This document shows positions 25,649 to 32,979 of a DNA stretch of 64,000 bases, piece after piece. Location: NCBI GenBank assembly GCA_945788625.1, contig CALZMQ010000009.1:1-64000 (forward strand). The letters run 5' to 3'. Under the pieces are notes generated by a model. It did not search any database. It saw nothing but the letters and a program-made list of their open reading frames with translations, and had not been told where the DNA came from. The DNA is from an uncultured Woeseiaceae bacterium. GTDB lineage: Bacteria > Pseudomonadota > Gammaproteobacteria > Steroidobacterales > Woeseiaceae. The position numbers were made by a program, and so were the translations under genes. The number at the start of each line of letters is the position of its first letter. Position 1 is the stretch's first letter.

Positions 25649-26671
25649 TCAGTCGGGGCGGCGTAGTTCTCGCAAACGCCCCAGTATATCCAGGCCCTGC
25701 ATTTGCAGATAATGCAGAAAGTCGATGAATACCCAGTTTTCCGCCAGCTTGTCACCCTCGCGCCGATAGATGTCCACGACACGCATATCGGCCTTGATCT
25801 CGTTGCCCGGCAAGCCGAGGAAGCCGCCCGTCGGTGTATTCGTCAGGTTGGCCCAGCCGAAGAAGCCCGCGTAATTGCCCTCGGCGAAACGCGCGATATG
25901 ACCGTTGAATTGTTTGTTCTTGATGTGTCGCCGAAACGGGTATTGATGTTGGTGCTGGTAACGGGGAATGGTGTAGGACGAACCGATACCGGCCGGACCG
26001 TACCAGATCATGTCCTCATGCCATGTCCTGGCAAGCAGCTCCGGCGGACAGTCGTACGCATCGCCGACGTTGAGCGTACTCAGATCTGCGATCATACGGT
26101 TGACCACAGCCATGGTTTGCTCACCGGCTTCGGGTGCCTGCGGCTCCAGGAGAATACCGTCATGTGTGCGTGGACCCGGATGCAAAAATGCGGCGCCTGT
26201 CTGCGGCGGCAATGGATAGTGTCCCGCCTGTTGCATGACGCTGATGACGTCACAAAAAAATGCTGACTCGGCGATATGATCATGCTCGACCCGGTGAAAC
26301 TCGGCGTATCGCAGGAAGGTCATCTTGTGCGTCGCGGGAATGCCGAGCCAGTCCTGATCGAACAGTCCCATCATATGGCCCATGCCGGCGACCCAGATTG
26401 TCTTGCCGTCGTCGACGTCGTTGGCGCCAGCCATAAAGACGTCTTCCCTTCGCTGCATGGACGTGAGCGATCGTCGCAGCGGTAGCCAGAACCTGTCGAC
26501 GACGTTCGTCGCGCCACGTTGCTCGTAGAACGGATGCATGCCCCGCCAGTAGTAATCCGACGAACAATGCGCCGCAAGCACCTGTGCAAGGTCGTTATCG
26601 CTCGCGGTGTCGAAGGCTGCGTTAAACGCACGAACTGTTGCCTTCGCCGCCTGTAGCTTGTCGGTACTCAT
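25649..26671 (-). CDS. Tandem SnoaL/NTF2-fold protein (D)
   Basis: The 340-residue protein has two SnoaL domains, about residues 10-150 and 185-335. The first ends LRYAEFHRVEHDHIAESAFF plus MQQAGHYPLPP, closely resembling the first domain of SnoaL C (MQQAGHPVLPP). The second ends VVDIYRREGDKLAENWVFID. Of three in-frame starts (26746, 26707, 26671) the last is chosen because it leaves the operator at 26718-26733 outside the coding region and gives MSTDKLQAAK as N-terminus. It is convergent with the RraA-like gene and marks the right end of the island. Confidence 0.76.
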   Translation of the reverse strand: MSTDKLQAAKATVRAFNAAFDTASDNDLAQVLAAHCSSDYYWRGMHPFYEQRGATNVVDRFWLPLRRSLTSMQRREDVFMAGANDVDDGKTIWVAGMGHMMGLFDQDWLGIPATHKMTFLRYAEFHRVEHDHIAESAFFCDVISVMQQAGHYPLPPQTGAAFLHPGPRTHDGILLEPQAPEAGEQTMAVVNRMIADLSTLNVGDAYDCPPELLARTWHEDMIWYGPAGIGSSYTIPRYQHQHQYPFRRHIKNKQFNGHIARFAEGNYAGFFGWANLTNTPTGGFLGLPGNEIKADMRVVDIYRREGDKLAENWVFIDFLHYLQMQGLDILGRLRELRRPD

Positions 26672-26717
26672 CAGAAACAGCCTGGTGAATCGGTGAGGTC
26701 CGGCCATAGTATTGGAT

Positions 26718-26733
26718 TTGACTTCGAATGCAA
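26718..26733. promoter_or_regulatory. Island operator copy 6 (two mismatches)
   Basis: TTGACTTCGAATGCAA matches the exact complement site at 14 of 16 positions, including the whole ACTTCGAATGCAA core. It lies 46 bp upstream of the chosen start of SnoaL D and is the rightmost copy seen. The rest of the interval up to 26852 shows nothing recognisable. Confidence 0.65.
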
Positions 26734-26852
26734 TATCTAATTCCAATCCACGCGGCGAACGGAAATTTGCTGCAAGCGCTGCGCCGTTCGGTGACGAGGA
26801 CGGTTGTCGGAATAGTCTGCAGGCTATGTGTCGCTAAGAACGCCCGTTGCCG

Positions 26853-27533
26853 TCAGTCAACGACGTACTCGAAATCGTTGTTGCGGCTCACTGTGTATTC
26901 ATCGAACGACACGAACAGGTAGGCGCGGCCTTTTACTTCGATGTGCGTCGACAAGGGCACGATCGGGCCCGCATCGCCGGCCGGCCCGAACGTCAGTCGC
27001 GTAATAAACTTGGCGATCCTGATGCCGAATGCCGGCTTGATTGGTGAGTGGCTGCGCAGGTCGACGTACTCCAGGTGACCGCCTTGCCTGTTAACGCGGA
27101 TGGTCGCATCGACGCTGTCCATGAATTCCTTGCCGTTCTCGCCGGAGTCGAATCCCAGCAGCCAGAAATCGTCGTGATCCTCGATCAGTTTGATGCTGCC
27201 GGGCTCGATCATGGCGCTGACCTGCCGGTCACCGTCGTCCGAATGATCGTGCGCCTTTTCCTTGCGGTATTCCTCGATCTCGTCCTCGCTGGGAACGCGA
27301 TCGTCGACGGTCAACAATTGCCAGCGCTCACCCGATGGCCTGCGCGGGTCGTATCGCCCGACCCGGACTCGCTCCGAGTCGACCTGCGTCTCGGTATAGG
27401 CCCAGTGGCGATCGAATTCGAAATCGACGGCCTCGACCGCCCGTTCGAATAGTTCGTCGTAATCCTCGACCGCGTGCGTACCCGGCGACGCCAGCAGTGC
27501 GCCCAGGAGCAACAGGCGGACAAATACGGTCAT
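26853..27533 (-). CDS. Secreted protein of unknown function
   Basis: The 226-residue protein has a signal peptide (about residues 1-21, ending GTHA) and no other membrane segment. The mature part is strongly acidic with alternating charged and aromatic residues (EFDRHWAYTETQ, KLIEDHDDFWLLGFD) and looks like a beta-rich periplasmic domain that handles a small molecule or lipid. I do not recognise the family. It overlaps the upstream Rossmann-fold gene by four bases (ATGA), so the pair forms an operon. It is outside the operator-marked island. Confidence 0.7.
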   Translation of the reverse strand: MTVFVRLLLLGALLASPGTHAVEDYDELFERAVEAVDFEFDRHWAYTETQVDSERVRVGRYDPRRPSGERWQLLTVDDRVPSEDEIEEYRKEKAHDHSDDGDRQVSAMIEPGSIKLIEDHDDFWLLGFDSGENGKEFMDSVDATIRVNRQGGHLEYVDLRSHSPIKPAFGIRIAKFITRLTFGPAGDAGPIVPLSTHIEVKGRAYLFVSFDEYTVSRNNDFEYVVD

Positions 27534-28225
27534 TTCGTCTTCCTCAGGTGATAGTCGAAAGACTCCCGCGTGCCGTAGCGATTATTGATCCAGAGAATCA
27601 GCATGCCTTCGACCCAGTGAGCGTTTTCGATTCCGCCAACATCGATGGCGTCGAGTCCCATGCCCTCGACGAGTTTCGCGACGGTTCTTTTCGCACTGCG
27701 ACTGTCTCCGGCGAGCGGAATCGATACCGGTCCGCCCGAGCTGTCCGGGTCGATCATCGTCTTCCAGTTGAGCGTGTTGAACGCCTTCACGACGTGCGCA
27801 TCGGGAGCCACCTCCTGGATGATTTGTGCGTTGGACGTCTCCACGGCGTGATGAAAGGTCAACGTCTTGCGTTGCAGCGGGTTGGTCGGGTCGATGATGA
27901 TCTTGCCGGACAGGTCACCCAGCCCCGCCGTGATCTCCCGCACCATCAGGCCGGGCACGGCCAGGACGACGATGTCGGCGGCTTTGGCGGCCTCGCCCGG
28001 CGACGTAGCGGAAGCACCCTCACCGGATCTCGCGACCAGTTCGCGTGCCTTGTCACTGTCCGGGGTCCGGGAACCATAGACGATCTCGTGACCCTGGTCA
28101 GCGAACTCGGGCCCCAGCGCCGTGGCGACGTCACCGGTACCGATAATGGCAATGGTCTCGGCACTGGCCGTGGACAACAGTAATGACAGGATGACGCTGA
28201 GGGACAGCAGTTTTCGAGCGGTCAT
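27530..28225 (-). CDS. F420-/NADP-oxidoreductase-type Rossmann protein with a signal peptide
   Basis: The 231-residue protein starts with a signal-like sequence (MTARKLLSLSVILSLLLSTASA) directly followed by the dinucleotide fold AETIAIIGTGDVATALGPEF, with GSRTPDS after the second strand, which suggests NADP preference. DIVVLAVPG and KIIIDPTNPL are typical of the NADPH-dependent F420 reductase-like family (FNO-like). Known members are cytoplasmic; export of a nicotinamide-dependent enzyme is unusual. The start at 28225 is favoured; no later methionine would give an intact Rossmann core without the leader. It is translationally coupled to the secreted protein at 26853-27533. Confidence 0.78.
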   Translation of the reverse strand: MTARKLLSLSVILSLLLSTASAETIAIIGTGDVATALGPEFADQGHEIVYGSRTPDSDKARELVARSGEGASATSPGEAAKAADIVVLAVPGLMVREITAGLGDLSGKIIIDPTNPLQRKTLTFHHAVETSNAQIIQEVAPDAHVVKAFNTLNWKTMIDPDSSGGPVSIPLAGDSRSAKRTVAKLVEGMGLDAIDVGGIENAHWVEGMLILWINNRYGTRESFDYHLRKTK

Positions 28226-28323
28226 GCGAGTTCTCCGGCAGTAGTGTGATCGTGTGCTCCAGAACGGCACCCGATTCTGACACAAATCAGGCATCATGAG
28301 CCCTGCGATACAAAGGGGGCCTC

Positions 28324-29499
28324 ATGGCAGCCGACAGCACGGCGATATTGACCGGCGAACACGGGCGTCGTTACGACATCGACGCGTTGCGGGTATTCGC
28401 ATTTGGCGTGCTGATTCTCTACCACGTCGGTATGTTCTACGTGCTCGGCTGGGACTGGCACGTCAAGTCGGCGTACCAGGCAGAATGGTTGCGGCTCCCC
28501 ATGTTGTTCATCAATCAGTGGCGATTGCCGCTGCTGTTCGTAGTTTCGGGGCTGGCCGTCAGCTTCATCTGGGGCAAATACTCGACCGGGCGGTTCGCCT
28601 GGCGTCGTGTCCTGCGGTTGTGGCTTCCCTTGCTGTTCGGCATGGCATTCATCGTGGCTCCCCAAGCTTACTACGAGGCACTGAGCAACGGCGTCATCGA
28701 CGCGGGATTCCTGAGTTTCATGCGACAGTACCTGACGTTCCAGGACTTCCCCGGCGATGCGTGGCGCGGCGAGGAATACGTTGTCTGGACCTGGAATCAC
28801 CTCTGGTACCTGCCGTACCTGTTGTTTTATACGCTGCTGCTCATACCACTTGCGATGTTCCTGGACGGGCCGGGCATGATCCTGAGGCAGCGCTTTCAAA
28901 GCCTGCGTGGACTCTGGATCGTGCTTGTACCGATCGTGCCGCTGATGCTCTATTTCAACGTGATATTTCCGAAGTTTCCAAACATCAGTCACGCGTTCAT
29001 CGACGACTGGTATGCGCACGCAATGTACGGCACGTTTTTTCTCTACGGTTTTCTAATCGCACGCAACAAGGGTATCTGGTGTGAATTGCGTCGCCTGCGA
29101 CTGGTAACTCTCACGCTCGCCGTCATCTTCTTCGGCCTCTTTGTCGGGCCGAGTGACTGGCTGCCCGATGCATCGTCCATCTGGCGCGAGCAGGTCAGCG
29201 CGCTGATAACCTACATGAACCGATGGCTCTGGATAATGACCGCCCTGGGTTGGGGACATCATTGGCTGAACAAACCGATGAAATGGTTGCCGTATGCAAC
29301 CGAGGCCGTCTTCCCGTGGTACATCCTGCACCAGACCATCGTCGTCGTGGTCGGCTACAAGCTGTCGGCGCTTGAGCTCGGACCCGTAATCGAACCCGCC
29401 CTGGTGCTGTTGGCGACCATCGGCGGGTGCCTCCTGCTGCACGAATTCGTGATCCGGCGGGTCAAAGCGCTGCGACCGTTGTTCGGCCTCAAGTGGTGA
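28324..29499 (+). CDS. Membrane acyltransferase (acyltransferase-3 / OpgC type)
   Basis: The 391-residue protein has about ten membrane segments. It begins RRYDIDALRVFAFGVLILYHVGMFY, the family block with the conserved histidine (LYHVG), and continues with LPLLFVVSGLAVSFI, another typical stretch. Such proteins transfer acetyl, succinyl or other acyl groups onto glycans or lipids from the cytoplasmic side. It is divergent from the Rossmann-protein operon and 49 nt ahead of the ABC transporter. No partner glycan genes are adjacent, so the acceptor is unknown. Confidence 0.87.
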   Translation: MAADSTAILTGEHGRRYDIDALRVFAFGVLILYHVGMFYVLGWDWHVKSAYQAEWLRLPMLFINQWRLPLLFVVSGLAVSFIWGKYSTGRFAWRRVLRLWLPLLFGMAFIVAPQAYYEALSNGVIDAGFLSFMRQYLTFQDFPGDAWRGEEYVVWTWNHLWYLPYLLFYTLLLIPLAMFLDGPGMILRQRFQSLRGLWIVLVPIVPLMLYFNVIFPKFPNISHAFIDDWYAHAMYGTFFLYGFLIARNKGIWCELRRLRLVTLTLAVIFFGLFVGPSDWLPDASSIWREQVSALITYMNRWLWIMTALGWGHHWLNKPMKWLPYATEAVFPWYILHQTIVVVVGYKLSALELGPVIEPALVLLATIGGCLLLHEFVIRRVKALRPLFGLKW

Positions 29500-29548
29500 G
29501 AATCACAAGTGTTTTTAATGTAATCTGGCCTCTTATCCGGAGGCGCCA

Positions 29549-30493
29549 TTGCTAGCTGTAGACAAACTGATCAAGCAGTACGGCGATTTCACGGCAGTGG
29601 ACACCGTGAGCTTCGCGGCGTCCAAAGGGGGTGTGTTCGGCCTGCTCGGCCCGAATGGCGCCGGCAAGTCGACGACGATCAATTGCATTTCCGGATTGTT
29701 ACCACCGACGTCGGGTCACATCAGCGTCGATGGCGCCGACATCGTCAAAGACGGCAAGAAAGCCAAGCGGTCGCTCGGCATCGTGCCGCAGGAACTGGCG
29801 TTGTACGAGGACCTGCCGGCCATCGAGAACCTCAAGTACTGGGGCATGGCCTACGGCCTGCGCGGCGCGGAACTCGACACGCGCGTCGCGGAAGTGCTGG
29901 ATCACATCGGCCTTGCCGACCGCGCCAAAGACCTGCCCAAGAAGTTCTCCGGGGGCATGAAGCGCCGCCTCAATTTCGGCTGCGGCATCGTACACAAGCC
30001 CGGCGTCCTGTTGCTGGACGAGCCGACCGTCGGTGTCGATCCGCAATCCCGGCAGCGACTTTTCGAGATGGTCGAAGCCGAACGCGATGCCGGCGCCTGC
30101 GTGTTGTACACGACCCATTACATGGAAGAGGCGGAGCGGCTCTGTGATTCGCTGGCCATCATCGATCACGGCAAATTGATCGCGTCGGGCACGGTTACCG
30201 AACTCAAGGCGCAGCTGAGCGCCCGCGATGTGCTGCAGCTCAATGGCGATTTCCCGGATACCGGTGTTGGCGGGCTCATTGACACCCTCCAGGGTCGCGG
30301 CATGCATGATCTCGAACTGATCTCGCAGGCGGACGGCGCCCTCACGCTGACGCTGTCGTCGGCGTCCCAGTATCTCCCGGAGATTTTCGAGGGCATCACT
30401 GCGATGGGTGGTTCCGTCAGCGAGACCAGTCTCAGGAGCCCGAATCTCGAAACGCTGTTCCTGCTGCTGACCGGCAAGGAGTTGCGCGAATAA
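29549..30493 (+). CDS. ABC transporter ATP-binding protein (ABC-2 export type)
   Basis: The 314-residue ATPase has Walker A GPNGAGKST, a signature loop FSGGMKRRL, Walker B VLLLDEPTVGVD and the switch histidine in TTHYMEE. A C-terminal extension of about 90 residues is usual in drug- and lipid-exporting ABC-2 systems. The start is a TTG at 29549, selected by GGAGG five bases upstream; no suitable ATG precedes the Walker A region. Two permease genes follow, the first after 3 nt, so the complex is probably one ATPase dimer with a heterodimer of permeases. Confidence 0.93.
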   Translation: MLAVDKLIKQYGDFTAVDTVSFAASKGGVFGLLGPNGAGKSTTINCISGLLPPTSGHISVDGADIVKDGKKAKRSLGIVPQELALYEDLPAIENLKYWGMAYGLRGAELDTRVAEVLDHIGLADRAKDLPKKFSGGMKRRLNFGCGIVHKPGVLLLDEPTVGVDPQSRQRLFEMVEAERDAGACVLYTTHYMEEAERLCDSLAIIDHGKLIASGTVTELKAQLSARDVLQLNGDFPDTGVGGLIDTLQGRGMHDLELISQADGALTLTLSSASQYLPEIFEGITAMGGSVSETSLRSPNLETLFLLLTGKELRE

Positions 30494-30496
30494 ATC

Positions 30497-31729
30497 ATGA
30501 GCTTCCTGTTCGCATCGTTCCGGAAAGACCTGTCGCGCTGGCGGCAGGACCCGTTAGCGGTGCTGCTCTGGCTCGGCATACCGTTCCTGATCGGCGGCAT
30601 CATCACCGCGATGGTGGACGGCGGTGGCGGCGCCGGCCCTACAGGCGTCCTGCTGATTCACGACCAAGACGATTCCTTGCTCAGCGGCCTGGTTGCGGGC
30701 GCCTACAGCCAGGACCAACTCGGTGAGTTGATTGCGGTTGAGCAGGTGTCGATGGAGGAGGGCACACGACGTATCAACGACGGCGAGGCGAGCGGCTTCC
30801 TGGTCATTCCCGAAGGTTTCTCGGCTGCCTTCCTGGAGGGCGAGACCGCCACCCTGACGCTGAAGACGAATCCGGCTCAGACCATCTTGCCCGGCATCAT
30901 GGAGGACGTGACCGAGATAATCCTCGACCTCGGATTCTACGTGCAGGCCATGTTCGGCCCCGAGATTGAACAGATACAAGATGCAGCAGCGGGCACCGTG
31001 CCCGACGACGCTTTCGCGGCCGCTCTTGCCGTCCAGATACAGGGCAAGATCGACACGGTTTCGCCGCACCTGTTTCCGTTGTCCTTTGACGTACAGATCA
31101 TCGAGCCGCCGCCGGCGGAACCGCAGCCGGACATCGCGCTCCTGTTCCTGCCGGGCATCGTCATGATGGCCCTGTTGTTCTCGGCGCAGGGCATGTCGGC
31201 TGACTACTGGAAGGAGCGTGAAGCGGGTACGCTGCGGCGCCTCGTATCCACGCCGGGCCTGTTGAGCCGCTTCGTGTACGGCAAGGCCCTTGCAGCGGCT
31301 GTCGTAGTCGCCATGCTTGGCGGTATCACGCTGGCGCTTGGCTTTGCCTACCACGACGTCGACTGGAACAAGTTCGTTCCATCGATGGTTTGGATCACGA
31401 TTTCCGGGGTCGGCCTGTTTGCATGGTTTGCGGCGCTGCAAATGCTGTTTCCAAGTTCAAAAGCCGCGAATCTCTTGACGACGATTTTGCTCTTCCCCCT
31501 GTTGATGATGGGAGGCAGTTTCTTTCCACTGGAGGTGTTGCCCGACTGGATTGCATCGATAGGGCGCCTGTCGCCAAACGGATTCGTGGTGGACCGCCTG
31601 TCGACAGAGTTCACGTCGGCCAATGCCTGGACCTTCGATGCCAGGAGCTGGTCGATTGTGCTCGTAATGACCGTTAGTGGCCTGGCGGTCTGTACCTGGC
31701 GCCTGCAAACCGGATTCGCGCGACGGTAG
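30497..31729 (+). CDS. ABC-2 type transporter permease 1
   Basis: The 410-residue protein has one N-terminal membrane segment, a large extracytoplasmic domain (about residues 50-210) and five or six C-terminal membrane segments, the architecture of YhhJ/YbhS-type ABC-2 permeases. The C-terminal start FLPGIVMMALLFSAQGMSAD and the following KEREAGTLRRLVSTP coupling helix are characteristic. It follows the ATPase gene immediately. A REP-like hairpin covers its stop codon and the short gap before permease 2. Confidence 0.9.
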   Translation: MSFLFASFRKDLSRWRQDPLAVLLWLGIPFLIGGIITAMVDGGGGAGPTGVLLIHDQDDSLLSGLVAGAYSQDQLGELIAVEQVSMEEGTRRINDGEASGFLVIPEGFSAAFLEGETATLTLKTNPAQTILPGIMEDVTEIILDLGFYVQAMFGPEIEQIQDAAAGTVPDDAFAAALAVQIQGKIDTVSPHLFPLSFDVQIIEPPPAEPQPDIALLFLPGIVMMALLFSAQGMSADYWKEREAGTLRRLVSTPGLLSRFVYGKALAAAVVVAMLGGITLALGFAYHDVDWNKFVPSMVWITISGVGLFAWFAALQMLFPSSKAANLLTTILLFPLLMMGGSFFPLEVLPDWIASIGRLSPNGFVVDRLSTEFTSANAWTFDARSWSIVLVMTVSGLAVCTWRLQTGFARR

Positions 31730-31771
31730 GAGCGGCCTACGTGCCCTTGGGGTATTCCAGCCGCGATCGAC
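31726..31771. repeat. REP-like palindrome with split stem
   Basis: The left arm GTAGGAGCGGC and right arm TTCCAGCCGCGATCGAC match the two halves of the common gammaproteobacterial REP (compare 60650-60673), but 18 bases (31737-31754) separate them and form their own small hairpin (GCCC-TT-GGGG). It overlaps the stop codon of permease 1 and fills the gap to permease 2. It could tune mRNA stability or read-through between the two permeases. Confidence 0.55.
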
Positions 31772-31774
31772 TTT

Positions 31775-32926
31775 ATGAAACAGATTCTTTTCATTGCCTG
31801 GCACGATGCGAAAAACCAGCTCCGCCAGGGGTCGACACTCCTGTGGGTGTTCGTCATGCCGCCGATATTCTTTTTCTTCATCGGCACAGTGACCGGTGGG
31901 TTTGCGGCGGGCTTCGGTGGCGGAGCCGCAACGCCGCTGACGGTCATCGCCGAATCGCCCGGGTTTCTGCGGGAACAGATCGACCTCCGCCTGAGGGAAA
32001 ACGACTTCGAGCCGGAATGGATTGCGGAGCCAGTGGCCGCGGAAGGCGAGGAGCCGCCTGCCCGCGTCCTGGCAATTGACGCGTATCTTTCGGAACAGGT
32101 GAATGCCGGTACACAAGTCACAATGAGCTTCGAGACCAGCGCGTCGGCTCTTTCACGTGACTTCGAGATCATTCGCGTGCAACGCAGCCTGTACACGGCG
32201 CTCGCGGATGTCGTGGTCGCCGAGGCAGGCAACGAAAACGAGTTGTCGGCTGCGAACCTCATCGCGCTCAATGCCAAGCCACGTATCTGGAAGCTGGATG
32301 TGTCGTCCGCCGGTGAGCGACAGATCATACCCAGCGGCTTCGAGCAGGCGATCCCCGGCATACTCGTCATGTTTACGTTGCTGGTACTGCTGACGAGCGG
32401 CGGTACCTTGCTCGTTATCGAGCGCAAGCAGGGTCTGCTGCGCAGGCTCGCATCGGCACCCGTTTCGAAGAGCGAAGTGGTCTCCGGAAAATGGGGCGGC
32501 CGCATGCTGCTGGCCGCCGTTCAAGTCTCGGTTGCTCTCGTGATCGGCACGTTTCTGTTCAAGATGGACTGGGGCCCTGACCTGGCGATGATTATCGTCA
32601 TACTCGCCGCCTGGGCCGGCTTTTGCGCGTCCGCGGGCCTGCTGGTCGGCAGCATCGCGGCAACGGAAGGGCAGGCGGCAGGTCTCGGCGTGCTGGCGGC
32701 CAACGTCCTGGCTGCACTCGGCGGCTGCTGGTGGCCGATCGAGGTGACGCCCGCGTGGATGCAAACCTTACAGAAATTCCTGCCGACCGGCTGGACCATG
32801 GACGCGCTGCACAAACTGATCAGTTTTCAGTCCGGCGCGGCGTCGGCGCTACCCCAGCTCGTCATTATCGTGGCGGCAACTATTGTCGTCGCCGCGCTCG
32901 CGGTGAACCGCTTCAAGTACGAGTGA
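31775..32926 (+). CDS. ABC-2 type transporter permease 2
   Basis: The 383-residue protein repeats the plan of permease 1: one N-terminal membrane helix (WVFVMPPIFFFFIGTVTGG), a large external domain, then a cluster of C-terminal helices starting QAIPGILVMFTLLVLLTSG followed by the coupling block IERKQGLLRRLASAP. The two permeases are paralogues of similar size and probably form a heterodimer with the ATPase at 29549. The operon ends here, 53 nt before the TolB/TPR gene, which may be read from the same transcript. Substrate unknown. Confidence 0.9.
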   Translation: MKQILFIAWHDAKNQLRQGSTLLWVFVMPPIFFFFIGTVTGGFAAGFGGGAATPLTVIAESPGFLREQIDLRLRENDFEPEWIAEPVAAEGEEPPARVLAIDAYLSEQVNAGTQVTMSFETSASALSRDFEIIRVQRSLYTALADVVVAEAGNENELSAANLIALNAKPRIWKLDVSSAGERQIIPSGFEQAIPGILVMFTLLVLLTSGGTLLVIERKQGLLRRLASAPVSKSEVVSGKWGGRMLLAAVQVSVALVIGTFLFKMDWGPDLAMIIVILAAWAGFCASAGLLVGSIAATEGQAAGLGVLAANVLAALGGCWWPIEVTPAWMQTLQKFLPTGWTMDALHKLISFQSGAASALPQLVIIVAATIVVAALAVNRFKYE

Positions 32927-32979
32927 TCCCGTACGTTCAGACACGCGTACAATATCGTTGTGCGCCCGGCTGAGTCGTC

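Noticed and set aside
6492..28300. Matching attachment site (repeat of the tRNA-Thr 3' end) at the right end of the island
   Set aside because: I looked for copies of the GAATCCGCGTACCGGCAC segment and found none in the window.
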